Of a DNA stretch of 64,000 nt, positions 40,901 to 52,900 are shown piece after piece. Within the stretch, counting starts at the first letter, position 1. Every line of letters starts with the position of its first letter. The notes under the pieces are model-generated. The model was not told where the DNA came from, made no database searches, and saw only the letters and a program-made list of their open reading frames with translations. The translations under genes were made by a program, and so were the position numbers. Location: contig OX463847.1 in the NCBI GenBank assembly GCA_949825065.1, positions 34,977,789 to 35,041,788 of the forward strand, given 5' to 3'. Source of the DNA: Odontocerum albicorne (Eukaryota > Arthropoda > Insecta > Trichoptera > Odontoceridae).

Positions 40901-43900
40901 GAGAAAGAAGTGGGGAGATCGCGGTTCCTTTATTTAAGGGATCTCCCCAAGCTCCGCCATTTTGGAACTCTTTAGAAAGTTGCTCGCGACCGTTAAAAAA
41001 ATCATAAATCTTTTTTGCCAATGAATAGTATATTTAAACTTTCGCAGCGTAATTAAGTCGAGAATCCCTTTTGTATGACATCCGGTAACCCTAAAGGCGA
41101 CACTTAAAATTGCTTAAGGGACACTAGTCACTTCTTTTGAAATGTATCTCGAGTGAAGTGTTTTTTTTGTCTTCTTACCGTGGAATCCATATTTAACTAT
41201 GTCCGCAATAAATTAAGCGCGACGTATTTCTTTAGAAAGGAGAAGAGAAATTTTTGACCCCTTTTTTTTCTTTCTCGCATAACAATCGCGGTCATAAAAG
41301 CGCATACACCCTCTGAAATATATCTTGCGCAAAGTTTTATTTCTTTTCTTAGTAACAATAGTTATCTGGGACTGCAATAAATCAGATCGTAGGACGGAAC
41401 ACTAATTACCGATCCTCATAAAGTGTCGTGTATTTCTATACAAATGGGAAGACAAAGCCAGCCAGTCGAGGCAGTCAAGTTTGAAACAATAGGAAGCAAT
41501 CCTTCTCGAAAATGACGCAAGATCTCCCTTTGACTGCTCTGGTTCACTATTTTTAATGGTTATTTTTTAACTACAATAAACTAATTGGTCGGCCGTACTC
41601 AAGTCCTGACACTTGGAGTGTCAGGACTTGGGTACGGCCGACCAATTAGTTTATTGTAGTTAAAAAATAACCATTAAAAATAGTGAACCAGAGCAGTCAA
41701 AGGGAGATCTTGCGTCATTTTCGAGAAGGATTGCTTCCTATTGTTTCAAACTTGACTGCCTCGACTGGCTGGCTTTGTCTTCCCATTTGTATAGAAATAC
41801 ACGACACTTTATGAGGATCGGTAATTAGTGTTCCGTCCTACGATCTGATTTATTGCAGTCCCAGATAACTATTGTTACTAAGAAAAGAAATAAAACTTTG
41901 CGCAAGATATATTTCAGAGGGTGTATGCGCTTTTATGACCGCGATTGTTATGCGAGAAAGAAAAAAAAGGGGTCAAAAATTTCTCTTCTCCTTTCTAAAG
42001 AAATACGTCGCGCTTAATTTATTGCGGACATAGTTAAATATGGATTCCACGGTAAGAAGACAAAAAAAACACTTCACTCGAGATACATTTCAAAAGAAGT
42101 GACTAGTGTCCCTTAAGCAATTTTAAGTGTCGCCTTTAGGGTTACCGGATGTCATACAAAAGGGATTCTCGACTTAATTACGCTGCGAAAGTTTAAATAT
42201 ACTATTCATTGGCAAAAAAGATTTATGATTTTTTTAACGGTCGCGAGCAACTTTCTAAAGAGTTCCAAAATGGCGGAGCTTGGGGAGATCCCTTAAATAA
42301 AGGAACCGCGATCTCCCCACTTCTTTCTCACCACGAAGTTATCAAGTCAACATCATTCTCGTCTTGACGCTGTTCGCGAACTTGAACAAGCTTTTCTCAC
42401 ATTTGATTGTTCATTCTTATTTGATACAATTTGTCCGGTAAATTCTGGAGGAACTGAGTCGTGTGGGTGTATTACGGCACGAATTGGCGGTCGCCAACCA
42501 CTGAGGGAATTTCTTCACATCAGCGGCCCTTAGTAACAGTATAAGGTCAGAGGGCCATATACGAGTCGACCTGGTCATACACTTGAAGCGGATCTGGGAT
42601 AATACATTTTGTCCTGTATTGGAGTAAGATCAACCTTATTTATCCTCTTTTGCTTGTCATTTTATGGTGATATTTGAGTATTCTAGAGATTGGCGATATC
42701 TAATCTTTGAGAATTGCACAATTCCGCAACGGACTGTTGTGAGATTACCCCTGATAATAAAGTGCTTCGACTGCCTGTCCATCTGAAAGGCCAGCGGAGT
42801 AGCAGTAATCTGCCCATTTGATTTTCCTGACAGAGTATCAGCTCGTCAGGATTAAATATATAACCAATTAACAGCAAATATGTGTTTCATTATGTATTTA
42901 TACCTACCCAAGCACTGACGAATGCCTACCTCTTCCCACGACATCTTGAGATCTTATTGAGCCTTGTTTTACCTATACTGAGCTACCGGAGTAAGAGTCA
43001 TACATTGTAACATCCAGGCTTTTAGTAATCCAACTTAATTAATTAAAGGGCAAAAAGTCTGAAAAGGTAGTCCAAAAGCTTGATATAATATTTGAAAAGA
43101 TTTTCTTAGAAAAAAAATCGTCACTTATTTTTTCTATTTGCTTGATCCATTTCATGCTCCATTCTTCATATTCTTTCTATTGGCTTGATCCATTTCATGC
43201 TCCATTCTTCATATTCTTTCTATTTGCTTGATCAATTTCATGCTCCATTCGTCATCTTCTTTCTATTTGCTTGATCCATTTCATGTTCCATTCTTCATAT
43301 TCTTTCTATTTGCTTGATCAATTTCATGCTCCATTCGTCATCTTCTTTCAACACGTTTCAATCTTGGATATATTAAAAATATCTTTTTTCCTGCTTTCAG
43401 GATCCACAGCGTGCAAAGAAATGGTACGGAGTATGGATGGCTAAGAAGCTTTCCAATCCTTGTATACAATGGGCTTCGACTATTGGAGAAATAAGAGGTA
43501 TTATAACAAAAGTTACTATATAATAACATAAATAAAATTCTTTATTCACATTGCAGCAAAATTATCCTAACTTTACAATAGATGTTTTATGCATTGATTA
43601 TGACAGTGTATTTTTATTGTCTGAGGTACTAAAGTAACAACATCCAATATGTTTATATTATTTATATATAATTTGTGCTCACTTTGACAATAAAAAATAT
43701 ATTAAATAAGAAAAAAATATCACACTATTTCAGTTAAAACGCAATATATGAAACAATATTAAAGCGAAAAATAGATCACAAACATATCGAATTCATGTAA
43801 AAATCACAAACTACTTAAAATACCATAGACAAAAATTATAAAAATAATCTTACAAAATTCTAACTTACATATCAAAAAATAAATTGACATTATTTACTCA

Positions 43901-46900
43901 TGTACGACATAAAAATTTGGTAAATAAAATAATATTCAGGTAACTACTGTGTCCGGTTGTTTCACATCAGGGCTATCATTTAGGCATGTTATATAGTGTG
44001 ACAAATAAAAAAGGAAAGCCTATTTGATGATAAGATATCAATATACCCATATCAATATATCAATAGAATGTCGTTTTTTTCTTTTGTTTTTAGTTTCATA
44101 CAAGCTCAAATAAGGTGACTTTTTTAGCTAAAATATTTTGAAAATATTTAAAATGTGAATTGGATCCTTTATACTTCGGAAATTCTAAGATGAGTCCTGT
44201 GACAATTCACAAATTTGCCCCAATACAACCTTGTAACGACGTTCAGTAATTTTAATTATTTTATCAACTTTAATATAAGACTCGATTCTAATAAATAGTA
44301 AGTTATTTAGGTAAATACATTACAAAAAACTAACAAAAATGATAAATTAATACATCTTGTTACAAATTAGCAAAAATGTGGCAGTTTGTTAAAATCAAAT
44401 AATATTTGGTGACGTTTGTCAAAAGTCAATACGTTAGTCTGCATTGGCTAGGGATGGGGTAAATGATAATTGGATTTTCAATTTTTTTATACCTAAAATG
44501 AAATGTTCGTAATTAGTATTAATTCATAGTGGATCTTGGCCTATTTAAAGATAGATACAAATCATACAATACATTAGAAAGTCAGTATAATGAAAATTAG
44601 GAATTAAAACGTCAGTTTAGAGAAAAACAATTTTTCGATTTATAAAAAAGCTATTCGATTTGTAAAAAAAATTAGGTTTTACCCCATTCCTTTGAGACAT
44701 GATGTTTAAAACGCCACACGACCCATCCTAGATTTTCTGAACTATAGTATAGCATCACGGACGAAAACATACTATTGGAATAAAAAACTACTATAATGAA
44801 ATATTACCATTTATAGAATTGCAGAAGACAATGGATTCAACAAACAGATTTAGATTATTTTGGGTTATACTATAATCTTGTAGTATGTTATGCCTTCAAT
44901 TGTCATTAAACATGAACTAGTTGAGAGATAACTGAATATTTGATAATGAATGTCACAATTTTCTGCTTGAATATTATGCAGGTAATGAGGATTGCCTCTA
45001 CCTGAACGTATACACTCCCAACCCAACGAAGGATGCCAATCTGCCTGTAATCGTGTACATTCACGGGGGTGCATTTATGTTTGGCTCGGGTGTCCAATAT
45101 GGACCTGATTTCCTTATAGATCGTGATGTCATCTTTGTTTCTATTAATTACAGACTCGGAGTTTTAGGTGAGTGTTTTATTTATTTTAAGATGTTTATCA
45201 TTTCTAAACATAACTAAGTTTTTTTTAAATTAGATTACGTTTTTTTATTGATAGTGATTATTGCTTTCTAAATTTGAAAATCGCTATCGTATGTTAATAA
45301 AAGCTGTGATTATTTGTTTATTTTTTTTTCATACCAATTTTAAAATTTTCAATCAATACCTTGAGAAATATCCAAGTTTATAGTATTCAATAAACTTGAT
45401 GTATTTTTCAATAATGAAGATAGCTTTGTATTTTTTTTGTATATTGAAAAATATATTTTTTACTAGCAAAGTTAAATAAAATTTTGTTCCATAAATTAAA
45501 TTACAAAAAAATGTCATAATAAAAAAAAAACTAAAATACCATAAGTGGAAATATTATCTCGAGGTACTTTTCATGAAAACTGTAGAGCCAATATATTGGC
45601 TTTTAGGTACTAAGGGGTTTAAACCTGAGGATGATTATAAATTTAGAACAAAAATGTAATGATTGAGAAAAAACTCTTAATAGTTTGAGAAAAAAATTAT
45701 AATTTTGATACACATTCTCAATTCAATATGGTCTTACTCAATAATAGCTTTCAGTGGTTTCAACTGTGAGAATTCAGTGATTAGCACTACAAAGTGCTCA
45801 AATGAGTCAAAATTTCAAATTATTCTTTTAATATTATTATTAGTATTATAGAAAAAAAAATTACATTCACTTGTGTCCAACAGAAGTGAAGTCTCCTAAA
45901 CTGCAAGCCTTAAGGACTACTGGGAGTTGGCAGATCAATATTGCAATGAGAGGAAAACGTTTTGTCTCAACAAATAAGAAACTGATGATAAATTTTACAT
46001 GACAGATTCTAGAGGAGACCAAGATCCTCACTGTATTATAGTATTAAAGATTACCAGTGTTGTAATCAATCAAACACATAAATAAGAGATCGTTTTTGTT
46101 ACAATTGCTTCATTTATCAATTACGAGTGTATAAAAGTTGCAATTTATGAAATTTGCAGTTCACCTGTGTCATTGAGGTAAAGAGAGTAAAGATTGGGCT
46201 CATTTTAGTTGTGGGACTAATTAATTAGCTAATTAGAAAATTAGTCCAAAAAAAAAGATAAAATTAACATGAGGGAGAAAAGTGTCTGGAATTGTTAAGA
46301 AGAGGTTGACAGATATGCCTCGATAAGTGATAAGAGGCTGTATTTTAAGCTATCGAGTTACTGCAGTATTCATGAACCTCAAGTGATCCAAGTCCAGTGT
46401 ATACTTATATGAGAGTTAGATATTAATTCCATGTTTATTTTAGGGTTCCTCAGCACACAAGACAGTTCACTACCTGGAAATTTAGGTATGAAGGATCAGG
46501 TGATGGCATTGCGTTGGTTGCGTGACTATATCCAATACTTTGGTGGGAATCCCAAGAGTATTACCATCACAGGCATGTCAGCTGGAGGGGCCAGTGTGCA
46601 CTACCACATGATATCTCCCATGTCTAAAGGTGCCCATCTATTTTTATAATAATAATATTGAAAAGGACAATTTATTAAGTGCTGTTTAGAGAGCAGGCTC
46701 TCCTCAAGGATGCTGTTACTCAGTGTACGGCATAGTAATGCAGCAGATCCGGCTCGAGGGACCACTTTGTACAGCACTGTACAAAGACTGTAAAATAGGT
46801 GGATGACTGCTGCTCAATACTTGGAGATTTCAGCTCCCTTTATGCTTTTCCAGTGAAATGTAGCAGGGTGAAGAGATTCCTCTTTAGCAGGTAGAAGTTA

Positions 46901-49900
46901 CTCATAAGTAAAAGACAGTTGACGTTCGAGAAACTGAGAATATATTTTTGGTGTTATGTGCGGCCAATCGCTCATCGTAAGCTACTATTTTGGCGCCTGT
47001 GCATACCGTCATGGCTTGCGAGATATTACGTATTTCGCACGTTTTTGCATGCATGGGCTGGGCGACTTTTGAAAGTATTCGTAGCTCTCGCGAAGGCCAC
47101 GCATAAGGAAATTAAAATCCCCAAAACACATACTTTGCAATTTTCTCTGCAAGATATTGTGTCAGATCTTATCAAAGGCTTTGTTAAAGTCAGTGTACAC
47201 CACTTATCATTTGCAACTGTTTTGTAATTTTCAAATAAATTAGATTATTTAGTGTTGATCTTCTACTCGGAAACTATGATGTTTATTATAAATAATTTAA
47301 TGTATGCCAAAAACATCAAGTTATTCTAAACAAGTTTTTTAAATAGTTCAATGGTGGTGAATTGAATTCTTATAGGTCAGTACCGGTCATAGGTTTAAGA
47401 TGTTGGATTCATGCAGCAATATCTTTGTTACTAATTGTGAAGTTTATTTTTATTCAGATTAAAATTCAAAAAAAAATCAGGAATATCTCTGTTCCTCACA
47501 TTTTAATAAAAAACACAATGAATATTATGAGGCATTATGTGAAAAATAACATACTCATATAAATAGAAAGATCTGGATTGTAAAAGCTAAACAATAAAAA
47601 GATATTCAAGAGGAATAAAATGGTAAATAATTTGTTTGAATGATTTCAGGACTTTTCCAAAAGGGCATTTCAATGAGTGGTACCGCACTCTGTCCTTGGA
47701 CATTGCAAGAAGGTGCTGCGAAAAAGGCTGTTTTGTTGGGTGCATTACTCGGATGTCCCATCTCTTCCACGAAAGATATGATAGACTGTATGCGTCACAG
47801 GCCTATCCACCAAATTCTTAGAATTACAGCTGCATTTATGGTAAGTCCCTTGGAGAGTTTCTAGCACCATTTGGCAACCAAAGATATTTGCAAGGGTGCC
47901 TATCTTGTAATTTTACATAGCCCAAAAATTATAAACTAAAGAAGCCTCTTTGCCATCAGCCTATCTATACTTCGGAGGAAGTTTATTCTATGATTTATAT
48001 GTGTAAAGTGCCAGTACTTCAAAAGACATATGATACTGGTGAATTCTCTGTTCCTATCCTCTATTTTAGATTTTCTTTTAACCTACCCATTTAATTTATT
48101 TAACACTTAATGCAAATACAATCTGGCGGGGCAATCTCTTCAAATCAATCAGACAAAAGTAAATGAAGTAAGTTACATGGTCGCATAAATCATTCAAATG
48201 ACTATCCATCCCCACGAAATCCATGAACACATACGTGAGCATATGCCCACAAACCTCACAAAGACAGACAATCACCTGAACATTCCTTTTCATATAAAGT
48301 GAGATCATCAATCAAAGGAAAAGGAAGAGTTGGTGGAGAGGAAAGGAAAAAAATGTGAGTGCGTAGGAGATTAACACATTCAATGGGATCAAATTATTAA
48401 GGTAATTCATGTATGGCTGAAAATTAAAAAAAAAAAAGATGTAAAATTACGAGCGATTTAGTTTGGTGTTGTCTAGTAGTACCCCCCTCCATTTGAAACA
48501 AAACTTTGGTATGCATATGAAAACGCGTCAGGCGCGTTGTTGGTACGACGGTTGCAAAGAAGAACTCACTAGGCACATTGTTAGCATTGAACATGTTAAG
48601 AGACTTTCATACAACCTATATTAGGTGGTAGCTCACATGTCCATGTCCTCAAGCTTTCAGTTGTAACTATTCAAAAATCAACATGCTCACATTCAGGAGA
48701 ATCTTCGAGAGGGTTGTGGGTGGTCATAAAACTTCTGTCTGACTTTAGTCTTGACTTTGTTGGTATTAGGTTGTATTGATATGAATTTTTACACAATGAA
48801 GAAAATAAAACAAAATTCTCTTTTCGAAGTAAAAAATTAAATGTAAAACAATGAACAACCACACATGTTTATCTGTCTCCAAAAATAGTTCATTTGTTTT
48901 TATCATAGAATGAAAAAATAAAAATAAAATGTTTAAAGGGAGTATGAAAAAATTCTATACATTGTCAGTTTTGACATGTGACAATGGAGTGTATACTCGT
49001 ATATGTGAAATTGTGTTTCAAACGGGTAAATATGATATTCATTACATTATTTTTCTCTTACTTTGAATGAACCCATTTTTAATTTGCGCACTATTTCGAA
49101 TTTGTCAAACCTACAGCTGCCATATGTGTTTTACAACTGTCGTTGAAACACATGGAAAATTAATAATGCAGCACTACACGATTGTAAAATGAGTACTTAT
49201 GAATGTAACTGGAATATTACAAATACACTTCGTAAAATTCATGTTGTTTTTCCTCCTGATAATGTGCAAAAATTCAATACAGAGCAGGTTCTCCTCAAGG
49301 GTGCTTTAACTCGGAATTCGGACCCACTATTATTGACAGATAAACAAATTACAAAACAAACAAGTTGAGTGTGAGGATAGGAAAGTGTTAGCTGCAACCA
49401 TTAGATTAGGAAGTTCTCTGCATCTGCATATGTTTAGTAAAACATATTTGCTAAAAAAACTGCGGAAAAATTTCCATGAACATAAATTTTAAAATAAACC
49501 TTTGTAGATTTTCAAATACGAGCATGTGATAGTAATACATTAATTTGGCTTTAAGTGAGTATAGTGTTTGTCTAATCAATAATAAAAATAATTCCAGTCT
49601 AGGATCCACAAGAATGGCACTCACAGTGCCAGAATACTAACAGACTACTTGCACAGACAGTAGAAAAGTTATATAACATAGTCATGCAATAATAAATTGA
49701 TAAATTTTTTAATCATTTCAGCCCTCCCCACATGCTCCTTTCTCACCAGTAGCTCTTGTAGTGGAGCCAAGTGGCTCTAAGGATGCTTTCTTGTCTCAGC
49801 ACCCATATGACATAATGATGAATGGTCTCACCGCTGATATTCCGTGGCTTTCATCAGTAACAGCTGATGAGGGCATTTACCCTGGAGGAGGTATGATTTA

Positions 49901-52900
49901 TAAATTAGTAAAAAAAAATTTGCTACCAATATATCTAAAAAAGATTAAGTTACCAATATACGAGTATATTTATTATTAGTGCCTGTTACATATATTATAA
50001 TACGATATTCCTTATAATTTTTTACAAATTTTGCAATATAACATTCCCATAAAATAATCACTTAACAAATATCCATATAATCGATTTTCCATAATCCTAT
50101 CAATTATATGATGCTTCAGTTGCAAAAAATAATTCATATTTATTTATTTAATTAGTAAACTTTATCGAAGGCCAAGGGATTCTTAGTCAGAGTAATCTGA
50201 GGAAATATCTTGAAAATTATTAACAAGACAAATCTCCGCCATAGAGCAACATATCTATAAATTATAGATTAACACGTTCACTGCGTATAAAATACTTAAA
50301 TGTCATACAGATATGCTGAAAATTCGCGAATTTTTGAAACCTAAATGAATAACTTTGTTAAAAATCAAATTCTACTTTCTATTTAAGCATCATATACGAG
50401 TACAAGTGTATTCCTTTGTGTCTTCAAAACACATGAAACCGGCGACGAATCCTTATTGGGAGACGTTTATTAGTGCACTAAACATTCAAGGCTCCCGTGT
50501 CCATACAAAATATTTGTATGGACACGGGAGCCGTGTTCGACGCAGTGAACGTGTTAAAGAACACAAAACACTATTGTAAGGACGATGTTCAATAACTGAC
50601 AATATGTAAACCTGTCTTAAGCAGAAAAGTGTTGCGCCACCGCCACCTGAGATTGAGCAGCCCAGTTAGGAGTTGGACTCATGAACGTAACAGCCGAGTA
50701 CCTCTTGTAAAATTATTGTTAATGATCAAACTTTGTTACTTTACTCAATACATCAAATCAACGATCATTATTTTTATGACAAAAAATCTATTTGTATAAA
50801 ATACTTTTAATGCAAAATCATCACATACATGTGGTACACATACAGAGGACTTTATACTATACTCATTGACCACACAATCAGGTCCGGTAATAGACATAGG
50901 TAAGTAAGGCAATACATTGTCTCTAAAGAAGGGCTGTTGGGTCTTAATATGCCTTCCTCACACCAGCAATGCACTCACAGCGTCGTACAGTGGGTGGATT
51001 GCTGATGTGATAGAATCATTATAATTACCTCAGTTGGACATCTAATTGCTGATAATGCAATTTACTACGCAGCATACCTTGTTCAATGATGATTTATAGC
51101 CACCAGTAAGACTGCAACTTGCCCTATAAAGTGATAGTAATATGTATTTTGATATTTTCAGTATATATAGCAAATCCAGATACTTTGGATTATATGGAAA
51201 ATCATTGGGATGAGTTGTCATCCAGTTTATTTGACTACAACTATTCATTGCCGTTAAGTAAACACAAAGAGGTAGCAGCAAAGATTAAGCAGCAGTATTT
51301 CGGAGGAGACAAACTATCAACTGACACCTTTATGAAATTTGTTCAAGTGAGTTCTATTAGCATAAGTCTTTGTTCGCTATCTGTTTTCAGACAATACTCG
51401 TATATATCATATTTATTTCATAGAAGCGGATAAAAAGTATTTTAAGAAAAGTTTGAAGCAAAATTGTGATAAAGACAAGATAGTATACCATAGACCCGAG
51501 ATAGATGTACCATAGATAAGCAGCTGTTAAATAATGCTTTACATTTAGCATCCTTTGTCTTAATAGTGCTATAAAGTATTCAAGATTAGCATGCTACTAA
51601 ATTGTTATTTTTCCAAATATGGTAGCTTTCACAGTATTGTTAACAAGTCAGTTACATTGTTATCTTAAACAATGATTATTTTTTATATAACATACACACC
51701 TATATTTGAAGAAAACGTTTTTAACAAAAAGCCTTAAAATTGATTCTTTTTATATCTTACCAACTTCATCTTTTCTTAATATATTTAAAATGTGATCAAA
51801 AGGTAGTTTGAGAAAATTTTAGATTAATGGGAGTACAAAATATATTATTGTCCCGAATGTCTCGCTGAAATAGCTCAAAAGTAAGAGAAGCTTTCCAAAA
51901 AGAAAAGTTTGTAGGATCCTATTTGAATTGTATTATTTTATTTCACCATTTTTTGAGGCAAGCTTCATTGAACAATATTTACTATTATTCAAAATTTTAA
52001 GTGATGCAATTTCCTGTTTCAAATAAGAAACAAAACCATCATCCATCTTTTGTTTCAATGATGACCTCTGTGGTTTAGTTGTAAGATGCCTGCCTTCCAG
52101 CCTGGGGGATGGGAACTTAATTGCCATTAGTACCTAATTTTTAAAACAGGGCTCCACCTTGGTTTTTACTAAGGTCTCTTTAACATTATTACCCTAGTCT
52201 CCTGGAGTGAGCAAAATCATCTTCTGTTCAAAATTAATAAATGTGTCCGTGTATCTTATAGTCGATCGTTTTCACCAATCCACCATCAGTATACTATACA
52301 GGGAGTGGCATTAAACAGAGTTTCTGAATTCAAAGATTTGGGTGTAACCTTTGATATCGGACTCACGTTTCATATCGGACTGTTACAAGCTACTCTATTT
52401 TATAATGAGAATATCAAGAGAATTTAATAGCACCGATATATTCCGAAACTTATAAAATTATCTAATTAGAACCAAATTAGAATATGCATCTACGGTTTGG
52501 GCTCCTCATCAGCTCAAATATAAAAACAATATACGAGTAGAACAAATACAAAAAAAATACTTCAGATATCTATGGTAGAGAACAAAGGGCGATTACGCAA
52601 AATATTCTCACCATGCCGAACTTTTCACGGCGTGTAACTATAGAAGCCTCGAAACAAGAAGGCAACAATCCATTGCGATATTCCTACTTAAGGTTTTCAA
52701 AGGTTGCTTTAATTGTCCCGCGATTCTAGAAGCACTAAGTTTATATGTACCTAATAAATATAGCCGTGCAAGAAATCATTCTCTGTTCTACATACCAACT
52801 TACAGGACGAATATCATGGGGGAACACTCAGTCACGCGTGGTATAGAGATATTGAACCAACTGAATGACACTGTTGATATATTCTCGGTACCGTCTAGCA

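Noticed and set aside
40353..42877. Two identical 64-codon open frames (40353-40547 plus, 42683-42877 minus)
   Set aside because: They are the same stretch of LTR sequence in the two palindrome arms, antisense to the LTR; not a gene pair.
40166..43064. Palindrome as a pure read-foldback artefact
   Set aside because: A foldback would mirror sequence beyond the LTR, but the right arm stops at the LTR end and continues into different DNA. Not fully excluded without reads.
43141..43355. CRISPR-like regular array
   Set aside because: Units are contiguous without unique spacers, in a eukaryotic intron; it is a minisatellite.
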